Positions 55,764-64,000 of a stretch of 64,000 nucleotides of DNA are shown one piece after another (within the stretch, counting starts at the first letter, position 1; every line of letters starts with the position of its first letter). The translations under genes and the position numbers were made by a program. The notes under the pieces were generated by a model that saw only the letters and a program-made list of their open reading frames with translations, did no database searches and was not told where the DNA came from. This DNA comes from Microstegium vimineum (Eukaryota; Streptophyta; Magnoliopsida; Poales; Poaceae). The stretch lies in the NCBI GenBank assembly GCA_022036555.1, contig CM039122.1, positions 53,828,693-53,892,692 on the forward strand. The letters are read 5' to 3'.

Positions 55764-56817
55764 TGTTGACACCGTTTTTCAACACGTGTCAAATGGGTTG
55801 AAGCTTGACTGGTCAATGACCGTTCTCCATCGGCATCGGTAAAGTATGAGCCAATATTGCCGATGGAAGAATACTGCAAAAGGCCAAGTGTGTTGCCGAT
55901 GGAGGCTGGGTGATCTTTGCCGACAAAGGTTAATTGGTGGTCTTGCCGATTGCCGATGAGCTGCTATTGCCGATTGCCGATAAAAGGGCCTTGCCAATTG
56001 CCGATAAAGGCTCATTGCCGATTGCCGACGAAGAGATGTTGCCGATTGCTGATCGGGAAAATATTACCGATGCCGATGGGCGTGACTTAGCACTTGGCGG
56101 TAGCGGAGGGTTACAAGTGGCCAAAGAAGGAAGGTGCGGATTAAAGGGATCTGCCGATGGAAAGTTTCCATCGAGAAGAAGTATAAGGAAACTGGTGTTC
56201 TGTGCCAGTATTATTATAGTAGTTTGAGTCTGACTCTTGCATGAGTCATTTATTTTCCATTAAAATAGGTGTGTTTGTTTAGGAAATAAATATTATTATC
56301 CGGCTCCTGCGCGAGTCAGTTTCCTTTAAAGTAGGAGTTTGTTTTAGGAAGGGTACGTGTCGTGTCCTTGTACAACTCTCCATGAAGGAGTATAAATATG
56401 TGCTCGAGGGCTATGGAAGAAAAAATGAATCCAATAAAAAACAAACCAATTTTATCTTATTCTATCTTTTATCGCAATTTACCTTTCTTATGCATTAGTT
56501 ATAGTTATCAACGAGTTCTTCAAGCTTTCGACGGGCTGCATCACCTTGATCTCCGTCAAATCCTTGCTAGTTCCGCGTGGGAGTACCTCTAGGCTTTGGC
56601 AATCCGGGCGCATCGTTGTTTGCCTCGTCTAGCTCTGCTCTAGTTACCCTTGATCAATCTGAGCCTTGACGTCCGGGCGCATCGCTGTCGTCTCGTTCAG
56701 TTTGTTCTAGTTATCATCCTTGTCGATTGATTGGTCAAATCGACTGGCACGCCCTCAACATCGAGCTTTGGGTAATAGCCCGAGGTGTTCCCAGATCTGA
56801 CGCTTTTTGTGTCAACA
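55764..56817 (+). repeat. N2 5' LTR
   Basis: 1054 bp, TGTTGACACCG to TGTCAACA. About ten TGCCGAT copies lie within 55855-56160, in a different arrangement from N1's, so the array is labile while the motif is kept. TATAAATATG is at 56391-56400. It is clearly homologous to but distinct from the N1 LTRs. Confidence 0.88.
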
Positions 56818-56824
56818 CCTCTTT

Positions 56825-56842
56825 TGGCACGCCCAGTGGGAC
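56825..56842 (+). other. N2 primer-binding site
   Basis: TGGCACGCCCAGTGGGAC lies eight bases inside the LTR and is identical to N1 (43715-43732). A tRNA primer site is inferred from position and conservation. Confidence 0.65.
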
Positions 56843-56869
56843 CTGATTATACAAATCCACACATCCGGC

Positions 56870-59800
56870 ATGGCTGATCATGCCGATGTTAACCAGAGGA
56901 ATGTCATTGAAGTGTCTGAGGCCGATCTGAAAGACGATCAGAAGCAGGCCATGGAGCAGGCTATGGATGAGTACAAACAGCTGTATCTCAAATCCTTCAG
57001 CCTCAGCAGGAGTGGCGAAGCAATCCAGAAGCAGGATCCGCCGTTGCCACGGCAGGTCACGTACGACGCCAACCCTGGTAAGCTACAAGAGATGGTTAAC
57101 GCCGTTGTAAGTCAAGCTTTAATTAACCACTCCAACGTGCTGTCCAATACTGTCTACAATGCTGTCACACAAACATTCAAAGAAGGACATGCACCGCGAT
57201 ATGTCGGTCCAGCGTACCATCAACCTGGATTGGCATCTGCAAGCCCATCGGCGGCTCAGATGGTGTCTTCCACCCCTGTGGAACCGTCTGCCGATGTAGC
57301 TACATCACCAAGACCGAACGCCGGCGACACCACCAAGTTCAATGCAGATCCGGCCGCGTCGGCAACTTCAGGGCCAGCCCCCGCTAATTGGTGGGGATAC
57401 GGTATGCCCCTGAATCTATATGCTGGTTCTAACCTGGTGCAGGGAGATGGTTCAGCCTGGGGGAATTCTACGGCATCGGCAGCGCAGTCACAGCCGATGG
57501 CTCATATGATGCACAACTCTGCGCCTGCTCCAACCATACAAGTGCCATCAGGATATCTCCAAGTAATCCCCAAGATACCCCTGATGCCACCATCGGCAAG
57601 CTCTGTGCCGATGCAACACATTATAACCACCGGCAGTCAATCTCTAGTGGCGAACTCTCAAGCTGGAGCACCAGTCCCCCAGAGTAATCTGGTGATCAAT
57701 TGCTCTAGAATTCAAGAGCCGCAAGCTCCGATCAACTATCAGCCATCGGCAAGTCATATGCCGATGCTTTATAATCCTGGGTGGGTCAACCAGCCGCCAA
57801 CTCAGCAGCCTGGTGCGCCGATGTATTATTATGGAGGCCCAGCTCTCACACAGGGTGGACCATCGGCGCAGCAACCAATGAATGTGACGGTTCAGCCAAC
57901 TCCGCCAAGTATGCCAAACTATCCATCGGTAAGTCAGCCGATGCATAGCGTCCAGATGACTGGTGCTGCGCCCGCGACTACTGCACATCTTCAACAGCCG
58001 CGTCAGCCGACTCCACCAGTCGTCAATCAGCCAATGAGTCGGCAAGAGCAGGACACGTACTGGGTCGGTAAGATTGCCGAAGTCATGAAAGAGCAATTCG
58101 GCATCAAACCCAAGGTCAACACATACTCTTATCGGACCCCGTACCCGCCTGCATATGACTTGATTTCTCTTCCGAATCGGTACAAGGTGCCCGATTTCAC
58201 CAAGTTCTCCGGCCAAGACGACACGTCGACAATGGAGCATATCAACCGCTTCATTATTCAGTGTGGAGAAGCTGCCAGCAGGGAGGAGTTAAGAGTGAGA
58301 TTGTTCTCTTCGTCATTGTCTGGATCGGCATTCACATGGTTCATATCATTGCCTTCAAATTCTTTAATTACCTGGGCCGATCTGGAGAGGCAATTTCATA
58401 AGTACTTCTTTGCTGGTATACATGAGAAGAAGCTTACCGATCTGGTCAAAATGAGGCAACGCAATGATGAATCGGTAGAGAGTTTTGTGCAGAGGCTGCG
58501 GGACGTAAAGAACAAGTGCTACAGTCTGGTTCTAGATGATCGGCAATTGCCAGATTTGGCCTTCCAAGGGTTGCTACCGCACATCAAGGACAAGTACGCG
58601 TCCCAAGAGTTTGAGAGCCTAAGTCACCTGGTGCAGAGAATTGTCGATCAAGATATCAAAGCCTTTGAGCCCAGGAAGACTTGGAACAAGAAGGTGACCT
58701 TCATCGGGAAAGAAGAAGACTCTGGATCGGATGAAGAGCTGAATGTCGATGCGGCCGAATGGGTGAAGGATAAGAAGCCTGTGTCTTGTCCGTTCGGCCA
58801 AAAGGAAACTGAGAGGTTCACCTTTGACATCACCAAGGCCGATAGGATGTTTGACCTATTGCTGCAAGAAGGGCGAATCAAGTTGGCGCCCAATCAAGTG
58901 ATTCCATCGGCCGAAGAGCTCAAGAAGATTAGGTACTGCAAGTGGCATAATGCAACCTCACACAGTACCAATGACTGCAAAGTATTCAGGCAGCAGTTGC
59001 AGTCGGAGATCGAGTCTAGGCGTATCAAGTTTGAAAACTCTAAAGTCCAGAAACCGATGAAGATAGATCAGCACCCGTTCCCAAACAACATGGTGGAGAT
59101 CAGTGAAAAAACCAAAGTGCTGACATCGAAACGTGCCAGAAGGAGCTCATCGGTAGACCCTGACTACCAAGTGCCTAAGCGCGATGCAAGGAGGTTTGTC
59201 GATGATAGAAGGGGTAAGAAGGTTGCCGACGAGGGTAACAGCACCAACAGGGCTCCTGGAGTGGTGATTACTCACAAACAGCTAAGGCGATATCATCGGC
59301 AATCACGTGAAGAACAGTATCGGCAAGAAGAGGAGGAGCATCGGGAATGGCTTCGACATAAAGACCACTGGAGGTGTCCCTTCTTCGTTCATTGCTGGGA
59401 AGAAGGCATCAAGCTGCCCACTGCCGATAACTGTCCAGAATGCAATGGGGACTACACAGCCGATCGGTCAGGTAAGCGACCTTGTTTTGATGATCAGGCA
59501 CCCAGGTACGCCAGGCCGCTCAGAGAGGATAGATCGGCACATGATCGACTGGGGGGCAAGCTCAGTGCCCATGATCGGCTTGGCAGGCGTGTTGACCAGA
59601 GGGAGCTGGGGGAGACGGCCAATGCTAGAGTGCCCGACAAAGAGATATTCTCCAGAGATCCCAACATCGGAAGAAGTGCCGATGTAAGCGGCGAGAAGCA
59701 GCACCAACCCGTCTGGAAGACCAAGCTTCCCCCATGGTGTCCTAAGGGTTTGACTAAGACCAAGAAGAGGAGGCTTCAACGCCAGCGTCGCGACGACCTG

Positions 59801-60535
59801 TATGACAGTGCAGAACCCTCGGGAGAGAAGCAATGGAGGCCGAAGCGTAAGGATAGGGGCCCATCGGCAGATATAAACATGGTTGTCATGTTGCCGATGG
59901 AGTTCATGGTGCCCGTCAGCGATGATGAAGAAGCCGCCGATATGGCGCAGTTGGTGCTGGATCCGATGACGGCTATCTTTGAGAAGCCCGCCGAAGATGA
60001 GAGGCAGCACTTGAGGGCTCTATTTGTTAGAGGTAAAGTGGACGGTCAGCCAATGACCAAAATGCTAGTGGATGGCGGCGCGTCGATCAATATAATGCCC
60101 TATGTCGTGTTCAGAAAGCTTGGCAAAGGTGATCAGGACTTAGTCAAGACCGATATGAAGCTTAAGGACTTCGAAGGCAATGTGTCAACCGCCATGGGAG
60201 CCGTATGTGTTGATTTAACCATCAGCAGTAAGACTTTGCCGACAACGTTCTTTGTAATCAGCGGCAAAGGCACCTACAACTTGCTCCTTGGAAGGGACTG
60301 GATTCATGCTAATTGCTGTATCCCTTCTACTATGCATCAGAGCCTGGTGCAATGGATCGGGGACAGAATTGAAGTCGTCCGCGGCGAAGCCCCATCTACT
60401 GTTGCATTGGCAGAGTTGGACACTTATGAGCAGACTAGGTGTATATCTGGCGAAGCCTGGGACAAGGAGTTCCTCAGAGTTGCCGATTACCACATCAAAC
60501 CGATCCAAGCAGTCGGTCCTGAGGAGTCATCTTAA
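56870..60535 (+). CDS. N2 gag-protease polyprotein
   Basis: An intact frame of about 1221 residues. I chose the ATG at 56870 (MADHADVNQRNVIEV), just after the primer site; the longer open frame runs back into the LTR. Order: N-terminal helical region; a Gln/Pro/Ser-rich spacer to about residue 430; capsid-type retrotransposon-gag domain (VPDFTKFSGQDDTSTMEHIN, GSAFTWFISLPSNSLITWAD, MRQRNDESVESFVQRLRDV; about residues 435-590); zinc-like CKWHNATSHSTNDCKVF; a second Cys/His cluster around CPFFVHCWEEGIKL; basic WCPKGLTKTKKRRLQRQR; aspartic protease MLVDGGASINIMPYVVFRKL with LLLGRDWIHA (about residues 1065-1165). The stop TAA overlaps the next ATG (TAATG). It supplies structural protein and protease. 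Confidence 0.9.
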   Translation: MADHADVNQRNVIEVSEADLKDDQKQAMEQAMDEYKQLYLKSFSLSRSGEAIQKQDPPLPRQVTYDANPGKLQEMVNAVVSQALINHSNVLSNTVYNAVTQTFKEGHAPRYVGPAYHQPGLASASPSAAQMVSSTPVEPSADVATSPRPNAGDTTKFNADPAASATSGPAPANWWGYGMPLNLYAGSNLVQGDGSAWGNSTASAAQSQPMAHMMHNSAPAPTIQVPSGYLQVIPKIPLMPPSASSVPMQHIITTGSQSLVANSQAGAPVPQSNLVINCSRIQEPQAPINYQPSASHMPMLYNPGWVNQPPTQQPGAPMYYYGGPALTQGGPSAQQPMNVTVQPTPPSMPNYPSVSQPMHSVQMTGAAPATTAHLQQPRQPTPPVVNQPMSRQEQDTYWVGKIAEVMKEQFGIKPKVNTYSYRTPYPPAYDLISLPNRYKVPDFTKFSGQDDTSTMEHINRFIIQCGEAASREELRVRLFSSSLSGSAFTWFISLPSNSLITWADLERQFHKYFFAGIHEKKLTDLVKMRQRNDESVESFVQRLRDVKNKCYSLVLDDRQLPDLAFQGLLPHIKDKYASQEFESLSHLVQRIVDQDIKAFEPRKTWNKKVTFIGKEEDSGSDEELNVDAAEWVKDKKPVSCPFGQKETERFTFDITKADRMFDLLLQEGRIKLAPNQVIPSAEELKKIRYCKWHNATSHSTNDCKVFRQQLQSEIESRRIKFENSKVQKPMKIDQHPFPNNMVEISEKTKVLTSKRARRSSSVDPDYQVPKRDARRFVDDRRGKKVADEGNSTNRAPGVVITHKQLRRYHRQSREEQYRQEEEEHREWLRHKDHWRCPFFVHCWEEGIKLPTADNCPECNGDYTADRSGKRPCFDDQAPRYARPLREDRSAHDRLGGKLSAHDRLGRRVDQRELGETANARVPDKEIFSRDPNIGRSADVSGEKQHQPVWKTKLPPWCPKGLTKTKKRRLQRQRRDDLYDSAEPSGEKQWRPKRKDRGPSADINMVVMLPMEFMVPVSDDEEAADMAQLVLDPMTAIFEKPAEDERQHLRALFVRGKVDGQPMTKMLVDGGASINIMPYVVFRKLGKGDQDLVKTDMKLKDFEGNVSTAMGAVCVDLTISSKTLPTTFFVISGKGTYNLLLGRDWIHANCCIPSTMHQSLVQWIGDRIEVVRGEAPSTVALAELDTYEQTRCISGEAWDKEFLRVADYHIKPIQAVGPEESS

Positions 60536-61161
60536 TGGATCAGTTCGCCGATGACGGAAAATTGGGGCAGGGCTTCACGTCTGCCGATGACTTGCTCGAA
60601 ATCGACATCGGTGATGGTAGTAAACCTAGGCCTACTTTTATTAGTGCTAAGTTAGATTCCCAATGTAAGCGGCAGTTAATTGACTTATTAAAAGAGAATA
60701 AAGATTGTTTCGCTTGGGATTATATAGAGATGCCTGGTTTAGACCGATCGATAGTTGAACATCGGTTACCCATCAAGTCTGGTTTTCAGCCACATCGGCA
60801 GCCGGCACGCCGATGTAATCCTACTATCTTACCCGATATTAAGGCTGAGATTACCAAGTTGATCGAGGCTGGATTTATTTGGCAATGCCGATATGCCGAT
60901 TGGATTTCTAATGTGGTTCCTGTGTATAAAAAGAATGGAAAACTTCGTGTTTGCATTGATTTCAGGAATCTGAACAAGGCTACGCCGATGGATGGTTACC
61001 CGATGCCCGTTGCCGATCTGCTGATCGATGCTGCTGTTGGGCACCAATTATTAGCTTTATGGATGGCAATGTTGGGTATAATCAGATATTCATGGGTGAA
61101 GAAGACATATCCAAGACTGCTTTCCGATGTCCAGGTCACGTTGGCTTATTTGAATGGGTAG
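60535..61161 (+). pseudogene. N2 pol, N-terminal RT part
   Basis: Opens with ATG 60535 inside the TAATG overlap. It contains the segment before RT (LLKENKDCFAWDYIEMPGLD) and the first RT blocks: IEAGFIWQCRYADWISNVVP, KKNGKLRVCIDFRNLNKATP and DGYPMPVADLLIDAAVGHQL. Near 61050-61058 one base is missing relative to the downstream frame, where LLSFMDG would be expected. The last 35 or so residues to 61161 are therefore out of frame. The functional continuation is the next entry. Confidence 0.85.
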
Positions 61162-63770
61162 TCATGACTTTTGGCTTGAAGAATGCCGGTGCTACTTATC
61201 AGAGGGCAATGAATTTTATCTTTCATAAGTATATCGGCACCATAGTTGAAATCTACATCGATGAGGTGGTGGTTAAGTCTGGAGACTTCAAAAAGCATCT
61301 TGCCGATTTACGGAAAATATTGGAGTGCACGAGGGAGCATGGGTCGAAGATGAATCCTATCAAGTGTGCGTTTGGCGTATCGGCAGGGCAGTTTCTGGGC
61401 TTCATGGTGCATCAGAGAGGCATTGAAATCGGCAGAAAAACTATTGATGCTATTAACAAGGTAGTTGCTCCCGCAAACAAGACTGAGTTACAGTCTCTGA
61501 TCGGCAAGATTAATTTCATTAGAAGATTTATATCCAATCTGTCTGGTAAGATTAAATCTTTTAGTCCTCTGTTAAGGTTGAAAGCCAATCAAGAGTTTAT
61601 ATGGAGAGAAGAGCAACAGACAGCCTTAGAAGAGATTAAAAAATACTTGGTAAATCCTCCAGTCTTAGTTCCACCTCAACACGGGAAGCCTTTCAGGTTA
61701 TATTTGTCTGCCGATGACGGCGTTATCGGATCAGCCTTAATTCAAGAGTTTGAGGAGAAGGAGCGTGTAATATATTATCTGAGCAGAAGGTTGGTGGATG
61801 CTGAAACCAGATATTCGGCCATAGAAAGATTGTGCTTATGTTTATACTTCTCTTACATCAAATTAAGACACTATTTACTGTCGGTCGAATGCACTGTTGT
61901 TTGCAAAGATGATGTGGTCAAGTACATGTTGTCAATGCCGATTTTGAGTGGACGAATCGGTAAGTGGATTCTAGCGCTATCAGAGTTTGACCTAAGGTAT
62001 GAATCGGCAAAGGCTGTTAAAGGTCAGGTGATGGCCGATTTTGTCACTCAGCACTGCAATATGGTGAGTTTTGTTGAAATTGCTCTTTGGGCTCTATTCT
62101 TTGATGGGTCTACGTGCAAGGATGGAGCAGGTATCGGTATTCTGTTGATTTCACCCCGAGGACAGAGGTATGAGATTTCATTGCCGATTGTTGCTACTTC
62201 GACAAACAATCAGGCTGAGTACCAGGCTTTGCTTAAGGGGTTGGAACTACTCAGGGAGGTGCGTGCCGATGCTGTTGAAATCTTCGGTGATTCCATGTTG
62301 GTGATTAATCAGTTGATCGGGATATATGAGTGCCGAAGTGAAGTGCTAATTGCAGCCCATGAGCGGTGTTTGCAGTTGTTAAAGGAGTTCAAAGAATACT
62401 GCCTTGAACACATTCCAAGGTTGCATAATGAAGAGGCCAATCGGTTAGCACAGAATGCTTCAGGATATCAGCCGATTCAAGAAATCGTGACATCGGTAAC
62501 GGTTGCCGATGACTGGAAAAAGGAGATTGCCGATTATCTGAGGGATCCGTCCAGGAAAGTTGGAAGGCGCCTAAGGTTCCAAGCCACTAAGTATGTGCTC
62601 CTTGATAATGAGTTGTATTATCGGATAATTGATGGGGTTTTGCTTAGATGTCTTGGCAAAGAGGAATCAAAAGAGTTGATGGGTGAAATCCATGAAGGTG
62701 TATGTGGAGCGCATCAATCGGCATTCAAGATGAAGTGGATGATTAGGCGGAATGGATATTATTGGCCAACGATCCTGGAGGATTGCTTCAATTATTTCAA
62801 AGGGTGCTAGGACTGTCAGAAGTTTGGTAATGTGCAAAGGGCACCTGCATCGGCAATGAATCCTATAATCAAGCCTTGGCCGTTCAGAGGATGGGCTATT
62901 GATCTCATCGGCCAGATTTATCCGCCGTCGAGCAAGGGACACAAGTTCATACTTGTTGCTACCGATTACTTCACCAAATGGGTTGAGGCAATCCCGTTGA
63001 AGAAGGTGACATCGGCAAACATGGTGGATTTCGTTAAGGAGCACATCGTTTATCGATTTGGTATTCCTCAGACCATTACTACCGATCAAGGGACCATGTT
63101 CACATCGAGAGAGTTTGATGACTTTGCTGCTAGCATGGGTTTCAAGGTGTTAAATTCTTCTCCTTATTACGCTCAAGCTAATGGTCAAGCCGAAGCGACT
63201 AATAAAGGAGTCATTAAGCTTATAAAGCGCAAGATTGAAGAAAACCCTAGGAGGTGGCACATGGTATTAAACGAAGCTTTATGGTCATATCGGATGGCTT
63301 GTCATGGTGCAACCAAGGTCTCGCCGTATCAGTTGGTTTATGGACACGATGCTGTCCTACCTTGGGAAATTAAAACTAGTTCTAGGCGATTATCTTTTCA
63401 GGATCAGTTGACGACCGATGATTATATTACTCTGATGAAGGATGAGTTAGAAGATTTGGCAAGTCATCGGTTAAGGGCATTAATCAGTATTGAAGAGAAC
63501 AAGAAGAGGGTTGCCCGATGGTATGATAAGAAAGTAAAGGTAAAGGAATTTGCCGATGGCGATTTGGTTTGGAAGTTGATTTTACCGATTGGGACTAAGA
63601 GCTCTAAATTTGGAAAGTGGTCCCCTAATTGGGAAGGTCCTTATCGGATAAAGCAGTCTGCTCCTGGTAATGCGTACATTTTGGAAACTCTCGAGGGAGT
63701 GGCATTTTCCAGAGCGATCAATGGCAAATACTTAAAGAGATATTACCCTAGCATATGGGTAGATGCATAG
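61059..63770 (+). pseudogene. N2 pol, RT, RNase H and integrase
   Basis: Continues RT (MDGNVGYNQIFMGEEDISKT, FEWVVMTFGLKNAGATYQRA). The catalytic box reads YIDEVVVKS instead of Y-I/V-D-D. Then come the RT connection (RFISNLSGKIKSFSPLLRLK), RNase H-like RT tail (LYLSADDGVIGSALIQEF), a second RNase H (WALFFDGSTCKDGAGIGILL, NNQAEYQALLKGLELLREV, the extra domain typical of Tat), and integrase: zinc-binding segment (CGAHQSAFKMKW...C..C), core (ATDYFTKWVEAIPL, FGIPQTITTDQGTMFTSREF, SSPYYAQANGQAEATNKG) and C-terminus (WEGPYRIKQSAPGNAYILET). An in-frame TAG at 62808-62810 splits it in the zinc region. It ends at TAG 63768-63770. Confidence 0.88.
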
Positions 63771-63887
63771 TGTTCAGTCGAATACCGATGAAAATAAAAG
63801 TTATGAAAACATCGGTAAAAACAAACTAGCGTTATATTACAAGACAAGATCAAGTATTAGGCTACATTCTTGCTGATACAACAGGCA

Positions 63888-64000
63888 TTAGAATAAGCAG
63901 TGGATAACGTTTATCGCACGCAGGCGAATTTGATCTATTTCGTCTATCTCCTTGGCGTCAGCATCGGCAGAGCCCTCAACCGGCTTGATTTTCTTCTTCC
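63888..64000 (-). CDS. N2 opposite-strand gene, 3' end (partial)
   Basis: On the minus strand a frame ends at TAA 63890-63888 and closely matches the C-terminus of the N1 opposite-strand PMD gene, with the same KKKIKPVEGSADADAKE-type region and an IRLRAI segment before the stop. It runs off the window. Its stop lies only 117 bp from the convergent pol stop. This shows that the gene is a regular part of the family and not peculiar to N1. Confidence 0.7.
   Translation of the reverse strand, partial: KKKIKPVEGSADADAKEIDEIDQIRLRAINVIHCLF

Larger units (their letters stand above)
40658..64000 (+). mobile_element. G1: Ty3/Gypsy (Tat-like) element, split by N1 and N2
   Basis: A plus-strand member of the same family as G2, inserted into G2's RNase H. 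Visible parts are the 5' LTR (40658-42092), primer-binding site, gag start (42150-42646), gag-protease (52994-55700) and the beginning of the RT domain to 55763. N1 interrupts gag and N2 interrupts pol. The remainder lies beyond the window. Because it inserted into an inversely oriented sister element, it forms an inverted LTR pair with G2. Confidence 0.85.
55764..64000 (+). mobile_element. N2: Tat-like Gypsy element, near-complete coding set, 3' end outside window
   Basis: Inserted into G1 pol. Visible: 5' LTR, primer-binding site identical to N1's, gag-protease, RT, RNase H, integrase, and the 3' end of the opposite-strand PMD-type gene at the window edge. It is the autonomous-type relative of N1: the gag ends, LTRs, primer site and opposite-strand gene match. 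It is nevertheless disabled by a pol frameshift, an integrase stop codon and a substituted RT active site. Confidence 0.88.

Noticed and set aside
1..64000. CRISPR arrays, bacterial operons, tRNA or rRNA genes
   Set aside because: The window is plant nuclear DNA; tandem repeats here lack the repeat-spacer structure and no tRNA or rRNA sequence was recognised by eye.

Overview
This is nuclear DNA from a grass (Poaceae), probably a panicoid such as sorghum, sugarcane or a relative. The evidence is Stowaway and Tourist/Harbinger MITEs, a GC-rich R2R3-MYB gene, a compact-exon Mediator gene and deeply nested LTR retrotransposons. The species is inference; the plant/grass assignment is firm.

Two host genes are visible, both on the minus strand. 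(1) 8309-9235 is a two-exon R2R3-MYB transcription factor of the lignin/secondary-wall type (MYB20/42/43/85-like). (2) 11041-27163 is MED23, a Mediator tail-region subunit. I resolved 21 exons with GT-AG junctions encoding about 1614 residues, the usual plant length. Exon 18 carries a one-base frameshift, so as written the protein would stop after about 1227 residues. Its 4.9-kb last-but-one intron contains a sense-oriented, gag-deficient Copia element (11611-15724, 5-bp target duplication) and a fold-back MITE. Another intron contains a short LINE tail with an 11-bp target duplication.

Around and between the genes (1-8000, 27300-30110) there are only small DNA transposons, GC-rich repeat DNA and AT-rich spacer. 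From 30114 to the right edge everything is nested LTR retrotransposon. An 'N'-family LTR (N3, minus) is cut by a 'G'-family Ty3/Gypsy element (G2, minus, 30616-40657). G2 is cut in its RNase H by a second G-family element (G1, plus, from 40658). G1 is cut in gag by N1 (42647-52988, TSD CATAC) and in pol by N2 (55764 to beyond the window).

Both Gypsy families look like the Tat lineage. Each carries, between pol and the 3' LTR, an additional intron-bearing gene on the opposite strand with its own TATA box. In N1/N2 it is a plant-mobile-domain (PMD) protein; in G2 it is a 'putative gypsy-type transposon' plus coiled-coil protein. The N family is also saturated, in LTRs and in coding sequence alike, with the motif TGCCGAT/ATCGGCA. 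The G family is similarly rich in TCGAG. A retrotransposon carrying a host-type regulatory gene plus a dispersed motif resembles motif-based anti-silencing systems known from other plant transposons, and it is the best candidate here for an undescribed system. N1 lacks pol and the capsid domain but keeps the antisense gene region; N2 has nearly all protein domains but is disabled by several small lesions.
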